Source of the DNA: Bacteroidota bacterium
GTDB taxonomy: Bacteria; Bacteroidota; Ignavibacteria; Ignavibacteriales; Melioribacteraceae
DNA length: 64,000 bases
Direction: 5' to 3'
Assembly: GCA_021824635.1 (NCBI GenBank)
Contig: JAKAKD010000031.1
Span: 23,941 to 87,940, forward strand
Shown: in pieces, positions 35,034-44,822 of the stretch
How positions within the stretch are numbered: the first letter of the stretch is position 1
Layout of the letters: every line of letters starts with the position of its first letter
The notes under the pieces: generated by a model
What the model was told of the DNA's origin: nothing
Databases searched by the model: none
Seen by the model: the letters and a program-made list of their open reading frames with translations, nothing else
Translations under genes and position numbers: made by a program

Positions 35034-36203
35034 ATGAAATTCCGTCAATTAGCTCTAATATTTTTTGCAGTAACCTTACTTCCTTACCTGGCTACCGCAC
35101 AGGGAAAGAAAAAGAAAGACGTTTACGAATTTGAAATGGTTAAAGAAATTAAAACCACACCGGTCAAGAATCAGGCAAAAACCGGAACTTGCTGGTCTTT
35201 CGCAACAACATCATTTGTTGAAACAGAGTTGATACGAATGGGAAAAGGAGAAAATATTCTTTCTCCAATGTTTAATGTGCGATATGCTTACCCGCTAAAA
35301 GCAGAAAATTTTATTCGGTATAGTGGTCTTACAAATTTTGGCGAAGGCGGACAAGCTCACGATGTTATGAATGTAATTCGAGATCATGGGTTTGTTCCGG
35401 AAGAAGTTTACAAAGGAATGAACATCGGCGAAGTGCAGCATAATCACGGCGAGATGGATGCTGTAATTAAAGGAATTGTTGACGCAGTTAATAAAGACAA
35501 AGGCGGAAAAATTACTCCGCTCTGGCCGAAAGTAATTGAATCAACATTAAATATTTATCTTGGCGTTCCGCCAAAAGAATTTACATACCAAGGTAAAACT
35601 TACACGCCAAAAAGTTTCGTTGAAGCAATGGGATTCAATCCGAACGATTATGTTGAACTAACATCATTCACTCACCATCCATTCTATAAACAATTCGACC
35701 TTGAGGTTCCGGACAACTGGAGTAAGGGTTTGTATTACAACGTTCCTCTTGACGACTTGATGAAAATTATTGATAACGCTTTGATGAACGGATATTCTGT
35801 TGCCTGGGACGGAGATGTAAGCGAAAAATATTTTAATCGCAAGAAAGGAATTGCAATTGTTCCGCTTGAAGAAGAATTGCCGGTTGTAGATGATTCCAAA
35901 AAGGAAGATGATGCCGAAGAGAAGCCGGTAACAGAAAAAGCTGTAACACAACAAATGCATCAAGATTCTTTTGACAACCGCACAACAACAGATGATCATT
36001 TAATGCATATTGTTGGAATTGCTAAAGATCAAGAAGGTCATAAATTTTATTACACAAAAAATTCTTGGGGAACAAAGAACTCAAAATATGATGGCTACTG
36101 GTATATTTCCGAGCAGTATATCCGCCTGAAAACAATAGCAATCATGATTCACAAAGATGTAATACCTGCGGAGTTGAAAAATAAATTACAGATTGCGAAT
36201 TGA
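35034..36203 (+). CDS. pepC: Exported bleomycin hydrolase-type aminopeptidase (C1B)
   Basis: A 389-residue papain-like C1B peptidase with an N-terminal signal peptide (LALIFFAVTLLPYLATAQ). The nucleophile is Cys53 in AKTGTCWSFATTS. The catalytic His is in TDDHLMHIVGIA and the Asn in YYTKNSWGTKN. Family members form hexamers with C-terminus-dependent aminopeptidase activity. It is shorter than the cytoplasmic PepC (about 440-450) and carries an acidic, Lys-rich insert around residues 285-305. The signal peptide suggests periplasmic or outer-surface peptide degradation. It stands alone with its own terminator. Confidence 0.88.
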   Translation: MKFRQLALIFFAVTLLPYLATAQGKKKKDVYEFEMVKEIKTTPVKNQAKTGTCWSFATTSFVETELIRMGKGENILSPMFNVRYAYPLKAENFIRYSGLTNFGEGGQAHDVMNVIRDHGFVPEEVYKGMNIGEVQHNHGEMDAVIKGIVDAVNKDKGGKITPLWPKVIESTLNIYLGVPPKEFTYQGKTYTPKSFVEAMGFNPNDYVELTSFTHHPFYKQFDLEVPDNWSKGLYYNVPLDDLMKIIDNALMNGYSVAWDGDVSEKYFNRKKGIAIVPLEEELPVVDDSKKEDDAEEKPVTEKAVTQQMHQDSFDNRTTTDDHLMHIVGIAKDQEGHKFYYTKNSWGTKNSKYDGYWYISEQYIRLKTIAIMIHKDVIPAELKNKLQIAN

Positions 36204-36233
36204 GAATTTAGAATTATTGTTGTATTCATTTTT

Positions 36234-36262
36234 AAGGGCTTGATAAATCAAGCCCTTTTTTC
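36234..36262 (+). terminator. Rho-independent terminator after the C1B peptidase gene
   Basis: Arms 36234-36244 and 36247-36257 form a strong stem (AAGGGCTTGAT and complement) followed directly by a T run, 31 bases after the stop codon. Confidence 0.88.
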
Positions 36263-36298
36263 AATACACCCTCTTTATTTAAGAACTTCATTCCTCTT

Positions 36299-36955
36299 CT
36301 ATTTCGCTTTCGGCGCTCTATTCTTATCTATCCAATATGCCCATCCGACTAACAACCACTGAAATAAACCTACAACCGCAATCGCCTTTTCAGATGGCGG
36401 AGGAGAGCCGAAGATATTCATCAGATAAATAACAACAAGAAAAACGAGAAGGCTCCAAAGACCAATTTTTCCCTTTTTGTTTTCTGCTTTCGTGCAGCTT
36501 ATATAAAGATAAGCTCCTACCCCGAAAATTGATCCTTCAATTAACATTGTAAAGATTACCGAATTCCATAAGCCGAATCCCACTTTAATATCACTCCAGG
36601 GAATTATAAGCAAATCCGGTCTGTGTGTTATTAAATCAAGAATCCAATGACTCATTACTAACGCGGCCAACAATAATGCGCTCTTAATGTTTTTTCTATT
36701 TAGATAGTAGATTGAACCAAACAAGAGCGACCAGATTAAAACTCCAAATAAGCTGTGAGAATAAGGATAAGAAATAAAATTCAGCGGTGTAAAGGAAGTG
36801 TTTCCCGGTTCAATTATTACTTTTTCTATTCCTAAAAGTAAAAAAATTGGCCAGAGCAAATCTATAAACTGTGCAGCTAAGAACAACGTGCCTAATGATA
36901 TTTTTGAATCAAGCTTTTTTGCGGCTAGCCCGGTTCCAAAATGTCCAATGAACAT
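36299..36955 (-). CDS. Polytopic membrane protein, possibly metal-dependent hydrolase-like
   Basis: A 218-residue protein with about six membrane helices. Conserved-looking polar residues include His5 (MFIGHFGTGL), Asp32, YSHSLFG and SHWILDLITHRPDL. This pattern of His and Asp within helices recalls the DUF457/YdjM-type membrane metal-dependent hydrolases. The match is by pattern only. It is in reverse orientation upstream of uvrB's 3' end with an 87-base gap. Substrate and role are unknown. Confidence 0.65.
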   Translation of the reverse strand: MFIGHFGTGLAAKKLDSKISLGTLFLAAQFIDLLWPIFLLLGIEKVIIEPGNTSFTPLNFISYPYSHSLFGVLIWSLLFGSIYYLNRKNIKSALLLAALVMSHWILDLITHRPDLLIIPWSDIKVGFGLWNSVIFTMLIEGSIFGVGAYLYISCTKAENKKGKIGLWSLLVFLVVIYLMNIFGSPPPSEKAIAVVGLFQWLLVGWAYWIDKNRAPKAK

Positions 36956-37042
36956 GTTTTATTCTCCATAAAAATTTTTACAAAGAATCGGTTTATTAAA
37001 CGACCGGTAAAAATTTCTAACTCTCGTCTCTCACTTTTTTCA

Positions 37043-39058
37043 TTATTTAATCATCTTTTTCAATTTATCAATTTCATCGCGCATATTTGCTGCACGTTCA
37101 AATTCCAAATCCTTTGCTGCGGCAAGCATTTCTTCTGTCATTTGTTCTAATAATTCTTTACGCTGATCATCTGTCATATATTTTACAACAGGTTCGGCTA
37201 CTTTCATAAATGCATTATCTTCTTTTTCATAATCCTTCTTCCGGACATCTGCAATTGAAGTGGCGTTCATAATCTCTTCAACGCTTTTAAAAATTGTCGT
37301 TGGAGTTATGTTGTGTTCCTGGTTGTATTCCGTCTGAAGTTTGCGCCTGCGTGTTGTTTCTTCTATTGTTTTGCGCATTGATTCTGTAATTTTATCCGCA
37401 TACATAATTACTCTGCCGTTTACATTGCGTGCGGTACGTCCTGCTGTTTGCATAAGTGATCTTTCGCTTCGAAGAAATCCTTCTTTATCTGCATCAAGAA
37501 TAGCAACAAGAGAAACTTCCGGCAAGTCCAAACCTTCCCGCAATAAATTTACTCCGACCAAAACATCAAACTCGCCAATGCGAAGATCTCTGATAATTTC
37601 AACACGTTCCAATGCATCAACTTCGCTGTGAATGTATCTGACTTTAATTTTCAGTTTATCTAAATAGTCGGTTAAATCTTCCGCCATCTTTTTTGTGAGT
37701 GTTGTAACAAGTACGCGTTCTTTCAACACAACCCGCTTCCGAATTTCACCAATCAAATCATCAATCTGTCCTTTCACCGGACGGACTTCGATTTCCGGAT
37801 CGAGCAAACCCGTAGGACGAATTACCTGTTCTACAAATGTTCCGTTGCTGCGCGTGAATTCATAATCAGAGGGAGTTGCGCTTACATAAATCATTTGATT
37901 CGTCATCGCATCAAACTCTTCGAATTTGAGCGGTCGGTTATCAAGCGCGGAAGGAAGCCGGAATCCATATTCGACTAATACTTCTTTTCGCGAGCGATCT
38001 CCGTTATACATTCCGCGTATCTGCGGAATTGTTACGTGAGATTCATCTACAATTAACAGATAATCTTTAGGAAAATAATCGAACAGACAATATGGTCTTG
38101 AACCGGGAGTGCGGGCATCCATATGCCGTGAATAATTTTCAATTCCGGAACAGTATCCTATCTCGCGCATCATCTCGATATCGTATTTGGTTCGTTGTTC
38201 AAGCCGTTGAGCTTCAACATATTTTTCTTGAGACCAAAAATATTTTAATTGCTCGCGGAGTTCCTCTTCGATAGAAATGATTGCGCGGTTAACTTGATCT
38301 CGGGTGGTAACAAAATATTTTGCCGGGTAAATGGGAATTGAATCAACTTCACGAATTACATCTCCGGTTATTGAATCAATGATTGATAGCCGCTCTATCT
38401 CGTCTCCCCAAAATTCAATTCTGACAGCTTCTTCGTATTGATATGCCGGAATAATTTCTACAACATCACCGCGCGCGCGAAAAGTGCCGCGAGTAAAATC
38501 TGCATCATTTCTTGTGTAATAAACGTCAATCAAGTTGCGCAAAAGTTTTTTTCTTTCAATTATTTGTCCTTTACGGAGAAATATTATCTGCCGCGCGTAT
38601 TCTTCCGGCGCACCTATTCCGTAAATACAGCTCACACTTGCAACAATTATAACATCGTTTCTGCCTTCGATGAGAGAAGTGGTCGCTTTCAATCTCAAAC
38701 GGTCAATCTCTTCGTTCACAGAAAAATCTTTTTCGATAAAAAGATCGCGCTTAACTACGTAAGCTTCCGGCTGATAATAATCGTAATAGCTTATGAAGAA
38801 CTCAACAGCGTTGTTGGGAAAGAAAGATTTGAATTCGGAAAAGAGCTGAGCTGCAAGAGTTTTGTTGTGAGAAATTATAAGTGTTGGGCGGTTGTATTCT
38901 TTAATTATGTTGCTCATCGTATAAGTTTTGCCGCTTCCCGTAACACCCAGCAAAACTTGATGCTTATCCCCGCGCTTTAACCCTTCCAGCAATTCAGCAA
39001 TTGCTTTCGGCTGATCGCCCGATGGTTCGTAACTTGAAACTAATTCGAATTTGTTCAT
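37043..39058 (-). CDS. uvrB: UvrABC excision repair subunit B
   Basis: A 671-residue UvrB, full length. Walker A GVTGSGKT is at residues 38-45, and the damage-verifying beta hairpin follows the [11 protein letters not shown] segment. Helicase motifs include [10 protein letters not shown] and [10 protein letters not shown], and motif VI includes [13 protein letters not shown]. The C-terminal UVR domain ([19 protein letters not shown]) contacts UvrC. It loads at DNA lesions handed over by UvrA and recruits UvrC for incision. uvrA and uvrC are not in the window. Confidence 0.98.
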   Translation of the reverse strand: MNKFELVSSYEPSGDQPKAIAELLEGLKRGDKHQVLLGVTGSGKTYTMSNIIKEYNRPTLIISHNKTLAAQLFSEFKSFFPNNAVEFFISYYDYYQPEAYVVKRDLFIEKDFSVNEEIDRLRLKATTSLIEGRNDVIIVASVSCIYGIGAPEEYARQIIFLRKGQIIERKKLLRNLIDVYYTRNDADFTRGTFRARGDVVEIIPAYQYEEAVRIEFWGDEIERLSIIDSITGDVIREVDSIPIYPAKYFVTTRDQVNRAIISIEEELREQLKYFWSQEKYVEAQRLEQRTKYDIEMMREIGYCSGIENYSRHMDARTPGSRPYCLFDYFPKDYLLIVDESHVTIPQIRGMYNGDRSRKEVLVEYGFRLPSALDNRPLKFEEFDAMTNQMIYVSATPSDYEFTRSNGTFVEQVIRPTGLLDPEIEVRPVKGQIDDLIGEIRKRVVLKERVLVTTLTKKMAEDLTDYLDKLKIKVRYIHSEVDALERVEIIRDLRIGEFDVLVGVNLLREGLDLPEVSLVAILDADKEGFLRSERSLMQTAGRTARNVNGRVIMYADKITESMRKTIEETTRRRKLQTEYNQEHNITPTTIFKSVEEIMNATSIADVRKKDYEKEDNAFMKVAEPVVKYMTDDQRKELLEQMTEEMLAAAKDLEFERAANMRDEIDKLKKMIK

Positions 39059-39222
39059 TTTATTCCTTTACCCGACAAGCGTAACCGTGAATATATAAAA
39101 TCGTGCTGTATCTAAACAAAAAATTCGATGCAACTGTTTAATCAAGGCAATAGATGAAATATTTTTTAATTTTACAGTGGAAGTAATTTTTCTATCATTC
39201 AGTTTTTCCATAAAGGGTTTCA

Positions 39223-39657
39223 ATGACAATACAAGAAACACAGGATGAAATTGTAAAAGAGTTTGAACAATATACAGACTGGGAAGATAAATACAAGCGA
39301 ATAATAGATCTTGGTAGGCAGCTTGCCGCGATTAATGAAATTTACCGGACAGATAAATACAAATTGAACGGCTGTCAAAGTCAGGTGTGGATTAACGCTA
39401 AACTGCAGGACGGCAAAATATTATTTGAAGCCGACAGTGATGCGGCTATTGTAAAAGGTTTGATAGCATTAATAATAAAAGTTTATTCGAATCATACTCC
39501 CGAAGAAATTCTTTCATCGCCTCCGGAGTTTATAAAAAAGATCGGTATTGATAATCATCTCTCTCCAACACGCCAAAACGGTCTCGGCGCAATGATGAAG
39601 CAAATTCAGATGTATGCGGTTGCGTTTAAAGCAATGGGTGTGAAAGGTGAAAAGTGA
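39223..39657 (+). CDS. sufE: SufE-family sulfur acceptor for Fe-S cluster assembly
   Basis: A 144-residue SufE protein. The signature YKLNGCQSQVWI contains the sulfur-accepting Cys51. The remainder follows SufE order (DSDAAIVKGLIALI, FIKKIGIDNHLSPTRQNGL). It takes persulfide sulfur from a SufS-type cysteine desulfurase and passes it to the SufBCD scaffold in the cytoplasm. No suf genes adjoin; the desulfurase-like gene at 6658 is distant and of a different subgroup. The length fits the family. Confidence 0.95.
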   Translation: MTIQETQDEIVKEFEQYTDWEDKYKRIIDLGRQLAAINEIYRTDKYKLNGCQSQVWINAKLQDGKILFEADSDAAIVKGLIALIIKVYSNHTPEEILSSPPEFIKKIGIDNHLSPTRQNGLGAMMKQIQMYAVAFKAMGVKGEK

Positions 39658-39696
39658 GGCGAGAAAATTCTCAATTCGCCATTCTCAACTCTCAAT

Positions 39697-40620
39697 TTAT
39701 TTATGCCTTCCCAAAAGTCCGTCTTCCAAACATTGATTGCACTCAAACTGAAGCGTGATGTGATGAACACCAAATTTTGATTCAAGCAATTTTTCAATCT
39801 TGGTTCTCAATATATCGCTTTCGCTGATTTTCATATCGCTAATGTTCACGTGTGCTTCTAGATGAACGTCATTGTCGCCGACGGTCCAAATGTGAATGTG
39901 GTGAATGTCTCCTACTTCGGAAATTTTTTCTACTTCTGTTTTAATTAAATCAAGAGAAATGTCAGAGGGCGCGCCTTCCATCAAAACATGAATTGCCTCG
40001 CTGAGTATATCATAACTTTCTTTTATTATATAAAATCCGATCAATATTGTTAGAAGCGGATCAATCCAAACAATATTCCAAAGAGCAATGGCGAGTCCGC
40101 CTGCAATTACCGCAACAGAGGAGACTGAATCTCCCAATAAATGAACGTATGAGGAGCGTATGTTTAAACTGTTTTTAGAATCACGCTTAAGCAATAGCGT
40201 GCCTATTATATTCGCAATCAATCCAACAAAAGCAATAACAGCCATTGTCTGTGCTTCTATTTTGTGGGGTTCATAAAATCTTAAAAAAGCTTCGTAAAAA
40301 AGAAAAATATAAATCACTATTAAAACCGATGCATTTATAACGGCGGCAAGAATTTCCGCCCTTCTCAATCCAAAAGTGTGGCGCTGCGAATTACTTTTCT
40401 CTTTTAATTTTAATGCTATGTATGAAATTATAATTGCCACACCATCGCTAAAATTATGAAGCGCGTCAGAGATCAGCGCTAAACTTCCGGAAATAATTCC
40501 GCCGATAATTTGCACAACTGTAATTATAAAATTGAGCATCATGGTAATTGCAAGACGCCCGGTAGTAGAATTTAACGCGCTTTGGTGGGAATGGTTGTGC
40601 TGTTTATGATTATTTGCCAA
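39697..40620 (-). CDS. Cation diffusion facilitator (CDF) family efflux transporter
   Basis: A CDF transporter with six membrane helices. The N-terminal His-rich segment is HKQHNHSHQS. The metal-site helix ends in DALHNFSDGVAI (HxxxD type, zinc/cobalt selective) and the second site has HLLGDSVSSV. The C-terminal cytoplasmic ferredoxin-like domain has HIHIWTVGDNDVHLEAHV. The frame stays open to an ATG at 40695, but that would overlap the divergent dGTPase start. TTG at 40620 gives a 307-residue protein of usual size, so the start is uncertain. It should export Zn, Co or Cd by proton antiport. Confidence 0.9.
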   Translation of the reverse strand: MANNHKQHNHSHQSALNSTTGRLAITMMLNFIITVVQIIGGIISGSLALISDALHNFSDGVAIIISYIALKLKEKSNSQRHTFGLRRAEILAAVINASVLIVIYIFLFYEAFLRFYEPHKIEAQTMAVIAFVGLIANIIGTLLLKRDSKNSLNIRSSYVHLLGDSVSSVAVIAGGLAIALWNIVWIDPLLTILIGFYIIKESYDILSEAIHVLMEGAPSDISLDLIKTEVEKISEVGDIHHIHIWTVGDNDVHLEAHVNISDMKISESDILRTKIEKLLESKFGVHHITLQFECNQCLEDGLLGRHK

Positions 40621-40675
40621 TTTATTATTCAGCCTAATATTTAGTAAATTGTTACACCGCTTCACAAAAATGTGA

Positions 40676-41953
40676 ATGAAGAGAATGAAAAACAAATTTT
40701 ATAATGATTTTGATCTGGAAAGATTAAAACCGAGCAGACGCGAAAGCGATTACAGATCACCGTTTCAGATTGACCGGGATAGAATTATTCACTCTTCGGA
40801 ATTCAGGCGTCTTCAGGGAAAGACGCAAGTGTTTTTGCCGGGCGAATATGATTTCTACCGAACACGTCTGACTCACTCTATTGAAGTTGCACAAATTGGC
40901 AGGGCGATTGCTAATTTTCTTCTTTCTAAAGAGAAGAATTTTCTCAACGAGGAATACTTCATTGACGAAGACTTGATTGAATCCATTTGCCTTGCACACG
41001 ATTTAGGTCATCCCCCTTTCGGGCACGCCGGCGAACGAATGCTAAATTTGCTTATGAAAAAATATGGCGGCTTCGAGGGCAACGCTCAGACTCTTAGAAT
41101 GATAACGGAAATTTTTTACAGGGACGAAGATCATCACCGCGGGATGAACCCGACCCGAGCATTCGTTGATGGAATTCTAAAATATAAAGCTGCTTATAAA
41201 AAGTTTAAGAATCCGGAGAATCATTTCATTTACGACGATCAATATAAAATCATAGAATATGTTTTCGGCAAGCATAAAACGCCAAAAGAGTTCTCCAATC
41301 CCGAACTATTAAATCAATTCCAAAGTATTGAGTGCCAGATAATGGATTGGGCGGATGATACGGCATATTGCATTAACGATTTAGTTGACAGCATTTCCGG
41401 CGGTTTTATAAATATTCAAAAACTTTCCCGCTGGCAGGAAGAGAATAAGCTCAGCCATTCTCAAAAAATTGTTATTGAAGAAATTATAAATTGGATTAAA
41501 GTCGGAAATTTCAAGAAAAAATTCGGCGCTTTGATTGGTGAGTTTGTGCGCGGTTGCAGCTTAAAAAAACGAAAAACTTTTATGGATAAATATACGAACC
41601 GCTACAAATACCTTCTTGTGATTGATAAAGATATTTTTGAACGTGCTCAGATATACAAAAAGATTTCCGTTGATTTGGTTTTCCGATCATCTCAATTGCA
41701 TCAGATTGAGTTCAAGGGTAATCACATGCTTGAAAAACTTTTTTTGCGGTTCGAAGAAAATTACGTTCGTGCATTAAATGGGAATAAACTTCTCCCGGAT
41801 TTCAATGATAAAATACTGCGTGCAGAGAAAAATAAGATAAAACGAGCAAGAATGATTTGCGATTATATTTCCGGCGCCACGGATTCGCACGCAATGAGAA
41901 TGTACCGCCGTTTATTCGATCCGGAATACAGTTCGCTGGCAGATTTGGTTTGA
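40676..41953 (+). CDS. dgt: Deoxyguanosinetriphosphate triphosphohydrolase-like HD protein
   Basis: A 425-residue HD-domain protein of the dGTPase family. Metal-binding residues occur in RTRLTHSIEVAQIGRAIA and LAHDLGHPPFGHAGE, with a later WADDTAYCINDLVD providing the final Asp. SSEFRRLQGKTQVF at the start is typical. It hydrolyses dNTPs to deoxynucleoside and triphosphate, adjusting nucleotide pools and possibly limiting phage. Either ATG at 40676 or at 40685 could start translation. It is divergent from the CDF transporter gene and followed after 27 bases by a histidine kinase. Confidence 0.9.
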   Translation: MKRMKNKFYNDFDLERLKPSRRESDYRSPFQIDRDRIIHSSEFRRLQGKTQVFLPGEYDFYRTRLTHSIEVAQIGRAIANFLLSKEKNFLNEEYFIDEDLIESICLAHDLGHPPFGHAGERMLNLLMKKYGGFEGNAQTLRMITEIFYRDEDHHRGMNPTRAFVDGILKYKAAYKKFKNPENHFIYDDQYKIIEYVFGKHKTPKEFSNPELLNQFQSIECQIMDWADDTAYCINDLVDSISGGFINIQKLSRWQEENKLSHSQKIVIEEIINWIKVGNFKKKFGALIGEFVRGCSLKKRKTFMDKYTNRYKYLLVIDKDIFERAQIYKKISVDLVFRSSQLHQIEFKGNHMLEKLFLRFEENYVRALNGNKLLPDFNDKILRAEKNKIKRARMICDYISGATDSHAMRMYRRLFDPEYSSLADLV

Positions 41954-41980
41954 TGAATAATAATTTTTTGCAAGCACGAA

Positions 41981-43177
41981 ATGGCAAGTTCAAAAAAATA
42001 TTTAGATGAGAGCGAACAACGATACAATCGTTTACTCCGCTTTCTAACCGATTACATCTACACAGTGAAGATCGAGAATAATAAAGTTGTGGACACGTAT
42101 CATGGACCGGGCTGTGTTACTGTTACCGGTTATACTTCGGAAGATTATCTTGCAGATCCTGATCTTTGGTACCGAATGGTTCACGAAGAAGATAAAGCCG
42201 CTGTACTTGAACAAGCAAATAAATCATTGGCCGGCACAGAAACAAAACCACTCGAACACAGAATCATCCACCGCAACGGAACTCTCCGATACGTGCGTAA
42301 TAGTATTGTTCTTTCGAAAGATCACAAAGGAAAAATTCTTTACTACGACGGGTTGATCAACGACATCACGGAACGAAAAAAAGCGGAACAGCTTGCTGCT
42401 GTTAAACAACTGCAGTTAATTCAAGCAGATAAAATGGTTGCGTTAGGAACTATGGTTACCGGTATCGCACATGAAATTAGCAATCCGAATAATTTTATTT
42501 TGCTCAATGCGCGCTTTCTTCAAAAAGTTTGGGATGATCTCCGTCCTGTACTGAAAGAATTTATAGAACAACATGAAGATTTTGTGATTGCAGGGTTTCC
42601 AGTTGGAAAGACGGAGGAAAAAATCCCGCAATCGTTAAATGGACTTGTGGAAGGGGTATTGCGGATTCAAAAAATAACAAAGAGCTTAACTAATTTTGCA
42701 CGAAGTGATGCCGGAGAATTTGATCACGCTATCAATATCAACAACGTTTTGGAAAATGCAATTCTGCTTACAGGAAATATTATTAAAAATTCTACGAATA
42801 ATTTTTTTGTAAATTACAATAAAGAGCTGCCTCATGGAAAAGGAAACTCCCAGCAGCTTGAACAGGTGATTATCAATCTCATCAACAATGCTTGCCAATC
42901 GCTTGAAAACAAAAATCAAAAAATTTCTATTGATCTCGGTTTGCGTGATGATGGAAAATCAATCTATGTCCGGGTGGCAGATGGAGGCGCAGGTATCGAA
43001 AAAGAAAATCTGAAATATATTTTTGATCCATTCTTTACAACAAAAAGAAATACCGGCGGCACCGGACTGGGTTTATATGTCTCTTATAACATTGTAAAAA
43101 GTCATGGCGGCGAACTGATTATCTCCAGCGAAAAGGGGAAGGGAACCGTTTGTGAAATGATTCTTCCAATTAGTTAA
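41981..43177 (+). CDS. Soluble PAS-domain histidine kinase (NtrB-like)
   Basis: A 398-residue kinase without membrane segments. A PAS/PAC domain spans about residues 10-130 (RYNRLLRFLTDYIYTV to DGLINDITERKKAEQ). The phospho-acceptor is His164 in GIAHEISNPNNFI, a motif typical of NtrB- and ZraS-type kinases. The C-terminal ATPase has INNACQSL, DGGAGIEKEN and FTTKRNTGGTGLGL. It lies 12 bases upstream of a sigma-54-type response regulator, its evident partner. The PAS domain suggests an internal redox, gas or small-ligand signal. Confidence 0.93.
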   Translation: MASSKKYLDESEQRYNRLLRFLTDYIYTVKIENNKVVDTYHGPGCVTVTGYTSEDYLADPDLWYRMVHEEDKAAVLEQANKSLAGTETKPLEHRIIHRNGTLRYVRNSIVLSKDHKGKILYYDGLINDITERKKAEQLAAVKQLQLIQADKMVALGTMVTGIAHEISNPNNFILLNARFLQKVWDDLRPVLKEFIEQHEDFVIAGFPVGKTEEKIPQSLNGLVEGVLRIQKITKSLTNFARSDAGEFDHAININNVLENAILLTGNIIKNSTNNFFVNYNKELPHGKGNSQQLEQVIINLINNACQSLENKNQKISIDLGLRDDGKSIYVRVADGGAGIEKENLKYIFDPFFTTKRNTGGTGLGLYVSYNIVKSHGGELIISSEKGKGTVCEMILPIS

Positions 43178-43189
43178 TAGAGGAATAAA

Positions 43190-44611
43190 ATGGCAGCGGC
43201 AGTTTATCCCGCACAACCAATTCTTTTGATAGATGACGAACAGCAATTTCTTTTAAGCGCGGAATTAACTTTGACGGCTAACGGCATCAACAATTTTAAA
43301 ACGCTGTATGATAGCCGGGAAGTATTATCTGTTCTGAGTAAAGAAGAATTCTCTCTTGTGGTCTTAGATATAAACATGCCGCACCTTACCGGACTAGAAT
43401 TAATTCCGCAGATTGTAGAAATGAATCCATTCATTCCGATTGTTGTAATTACCGCTATGAATGATGTTGATAGCGCGGTAAAATGTATCAAAGCCGGCGC
43501 TTTTAATTATTTACTGAAACCTGTTGACGATACCCGTTTTGTTACTACAATCCGCAGCGGAATTGATTTACGAAACATTCGCGATGAAAACAAACGGCTT
43601 AAAGATTACTTGCTGAAAGATAAACTCGAAAATCCTGAAGCGTTTACCGAGATAATTACGAAAAGTAATTCGATGCGTGCGATATTTAAATATATTGAGG
43701 CAATTGCAAAAACACCTTTACCTGTTTTAGTTACAGGCGAAACCGGCGTTGGCAAAGAATTAATTGCCAAAGCCATTCATAAGTTAAGCAAACGGCAGGG
43801 CGAGTTGCTTGCGCTAAATGTTGCCGGCGTTGATGATAATTTATTTTCCGATACTTTGTTCGGGCATAAGAAGGGCGCATTCACCGGCGCAGAACAAGAT
43901 CGGAAAGGATTAATCGAACAATCGGAAAAAGGAACTTTGTTTCTTGACGAGATCGGCGACTTGAGTTTGGAATCACAAGTTAAACTGTTGCGCTTGATAC
44001 AGGAAGGAAAATATTACCCGCTTGGTTCCGATATGGCAAAGCTCGCTGATGTTAGAATTATTTGCGCTACCAATAAAAATATCGAATCAATGCGCGAAGA
44101 TAAATCATTCAGAAAAGATTTGTATTACCGTTTACAGACACACCTAATAAATATTCCGCCTCTGTGTGAAAGGAAAAATGATATTCCATTTTTAGTAAAT
44201 CATTTTTTAGATAAAGCGGCACAACAACTAAACAAGAAGAAACCAACTATTCCCAAAGAGTTTTACACATTGCTTTCGAGCTATCATTTCCCGGGGAACA
44301 TACGCGAGCTTGAAGGAATTATTTTTGATGCAGTAAGCGTTCATTCATCCGGCATTATGTCTCTCGAATTGATCAGAGAAAAAATATTTCCGAAGCAAAG
44401 GAATAATGATTTTTCCGGCGATATGTCTTTAACCGATCAAGAAGAGAAAATTATTTTCAGTGAACAGCTCCCAACTTTAAAAGAGGCGGAAGATTTGTTA
44501 ATCAAAGAAGCACTCAAACGCGCCGAAGAAAACCAAAGTATTGCCGCCGACCTTCTGGGAATTACTCGTCGTGCGTTAAATAATCGTTTGAATAGAAAAT
44601 CCGGCAACTGA
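43190..44611 (+). CDS. Sigma-54-dependent response regulator (NtrC family)
   Basis: A 473-residue activator with three domains. The receiver (residues 1-125) has Asp60 in VVLDINMPH. The AAA+ domain has Walker A GETGVGKE at 183-190, the sigma-54 contact loop GAFTGA at 229-234, and Walker B GTLFLDEIGDL. The C-terminal Fis-type helix-turn-helix ends the protein (EALKRAEENQSIAADLLGITRRALNNRL). When phosphorylated by the kinase gene 12 bases upstream it should open promoters bound by RpoN. A sigma-54-like promoter lies about 150 bases downstream, before the next gene. Confidence 0.96.
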   Translation: MAAAVYPAQPILLIDDEQQFLLSAELTLTANGINNFKTLYDSREVLSVLSKEEFSLVVLDINMPHLTGLELIPQIVEMNPFIPIVVITAMNDVDSAVKCIKAGAFNYLLKPVDDTRFVTTIRSGIDLRNIRDENKRLKDYLLKDKLENPEAFTEIITKSNSMRAIFKYIEAIAKTPLPVLVTGETGVGKELIAKAIHKLSKRQGELLALNVAGVDDNLFSDTLFGHKKGAFTGAEQDRKGLIEQSEKGTLFLDEIGDLSLESQVKLLRLIQEGKYYPLGSDMAKLADVRIICATNKNIESMREDKSFRKDLYYRLQTHLINIPPLCERKNDIPFLVNHFLDKAAQQLNKKKPTIPKEFYTLLSSYHFPGNIRELEGIIFDAVSVHSSGIMSLELIREKIFPKQRNNDFSGDMSLTDQEEKIIFSEQLPTLKEAEDLLIKEALKRAEENQSIAADLLGITRRALNNRLNRKSGN

Positions 44612-44760
44612 CTTTCGGCATCATTATTTGAAATGGTTGCCACATTTCTGCATTAATTAATATGATTTAGAAAAATTGTTGCACCCCTTTTCAATTGGCT
44701 CATCATTAAAAAAATCTGTTAAGCGGCTTACCTGTAACAACTTATTAATTTTTTCTTCTG

Positions 44761-44777
44761 TTGGCACTTTGATTGAC
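44761..44777 (+). promoter_or_regulatory. Candidate sigma-54 promoter
   Basis: TTGGCAC at 44761-44767 fits the -24 box. After 5 bases, TTGAC at 44773-44777 is close to the -12 box TTGCW, with A in place of C. The GG-to-G spacing of 12 bases is exact. It sits 150 bases after a sigma-54 activator gene and about 46 bases before the ATG at 44823. Confidence 0.6.
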
Positions 44778-44822
44778 ATAAGAATAGCGAACAATCATAA
44801 ACCAAACAGAAAGGAAAAAATT

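Noticed and set aside
38438..38980. 180-codon plus-strand frame inside uvrB
   Set aside because: It is fully antisense to a clear uvrB reading frame and has no family-like sequence.
44676..44822. N-terminal extension of the secreted protein
   Set aside because: The extension runs over the promoter-like site and hides the signal peptide; ATG 44823 has a ribosome site.
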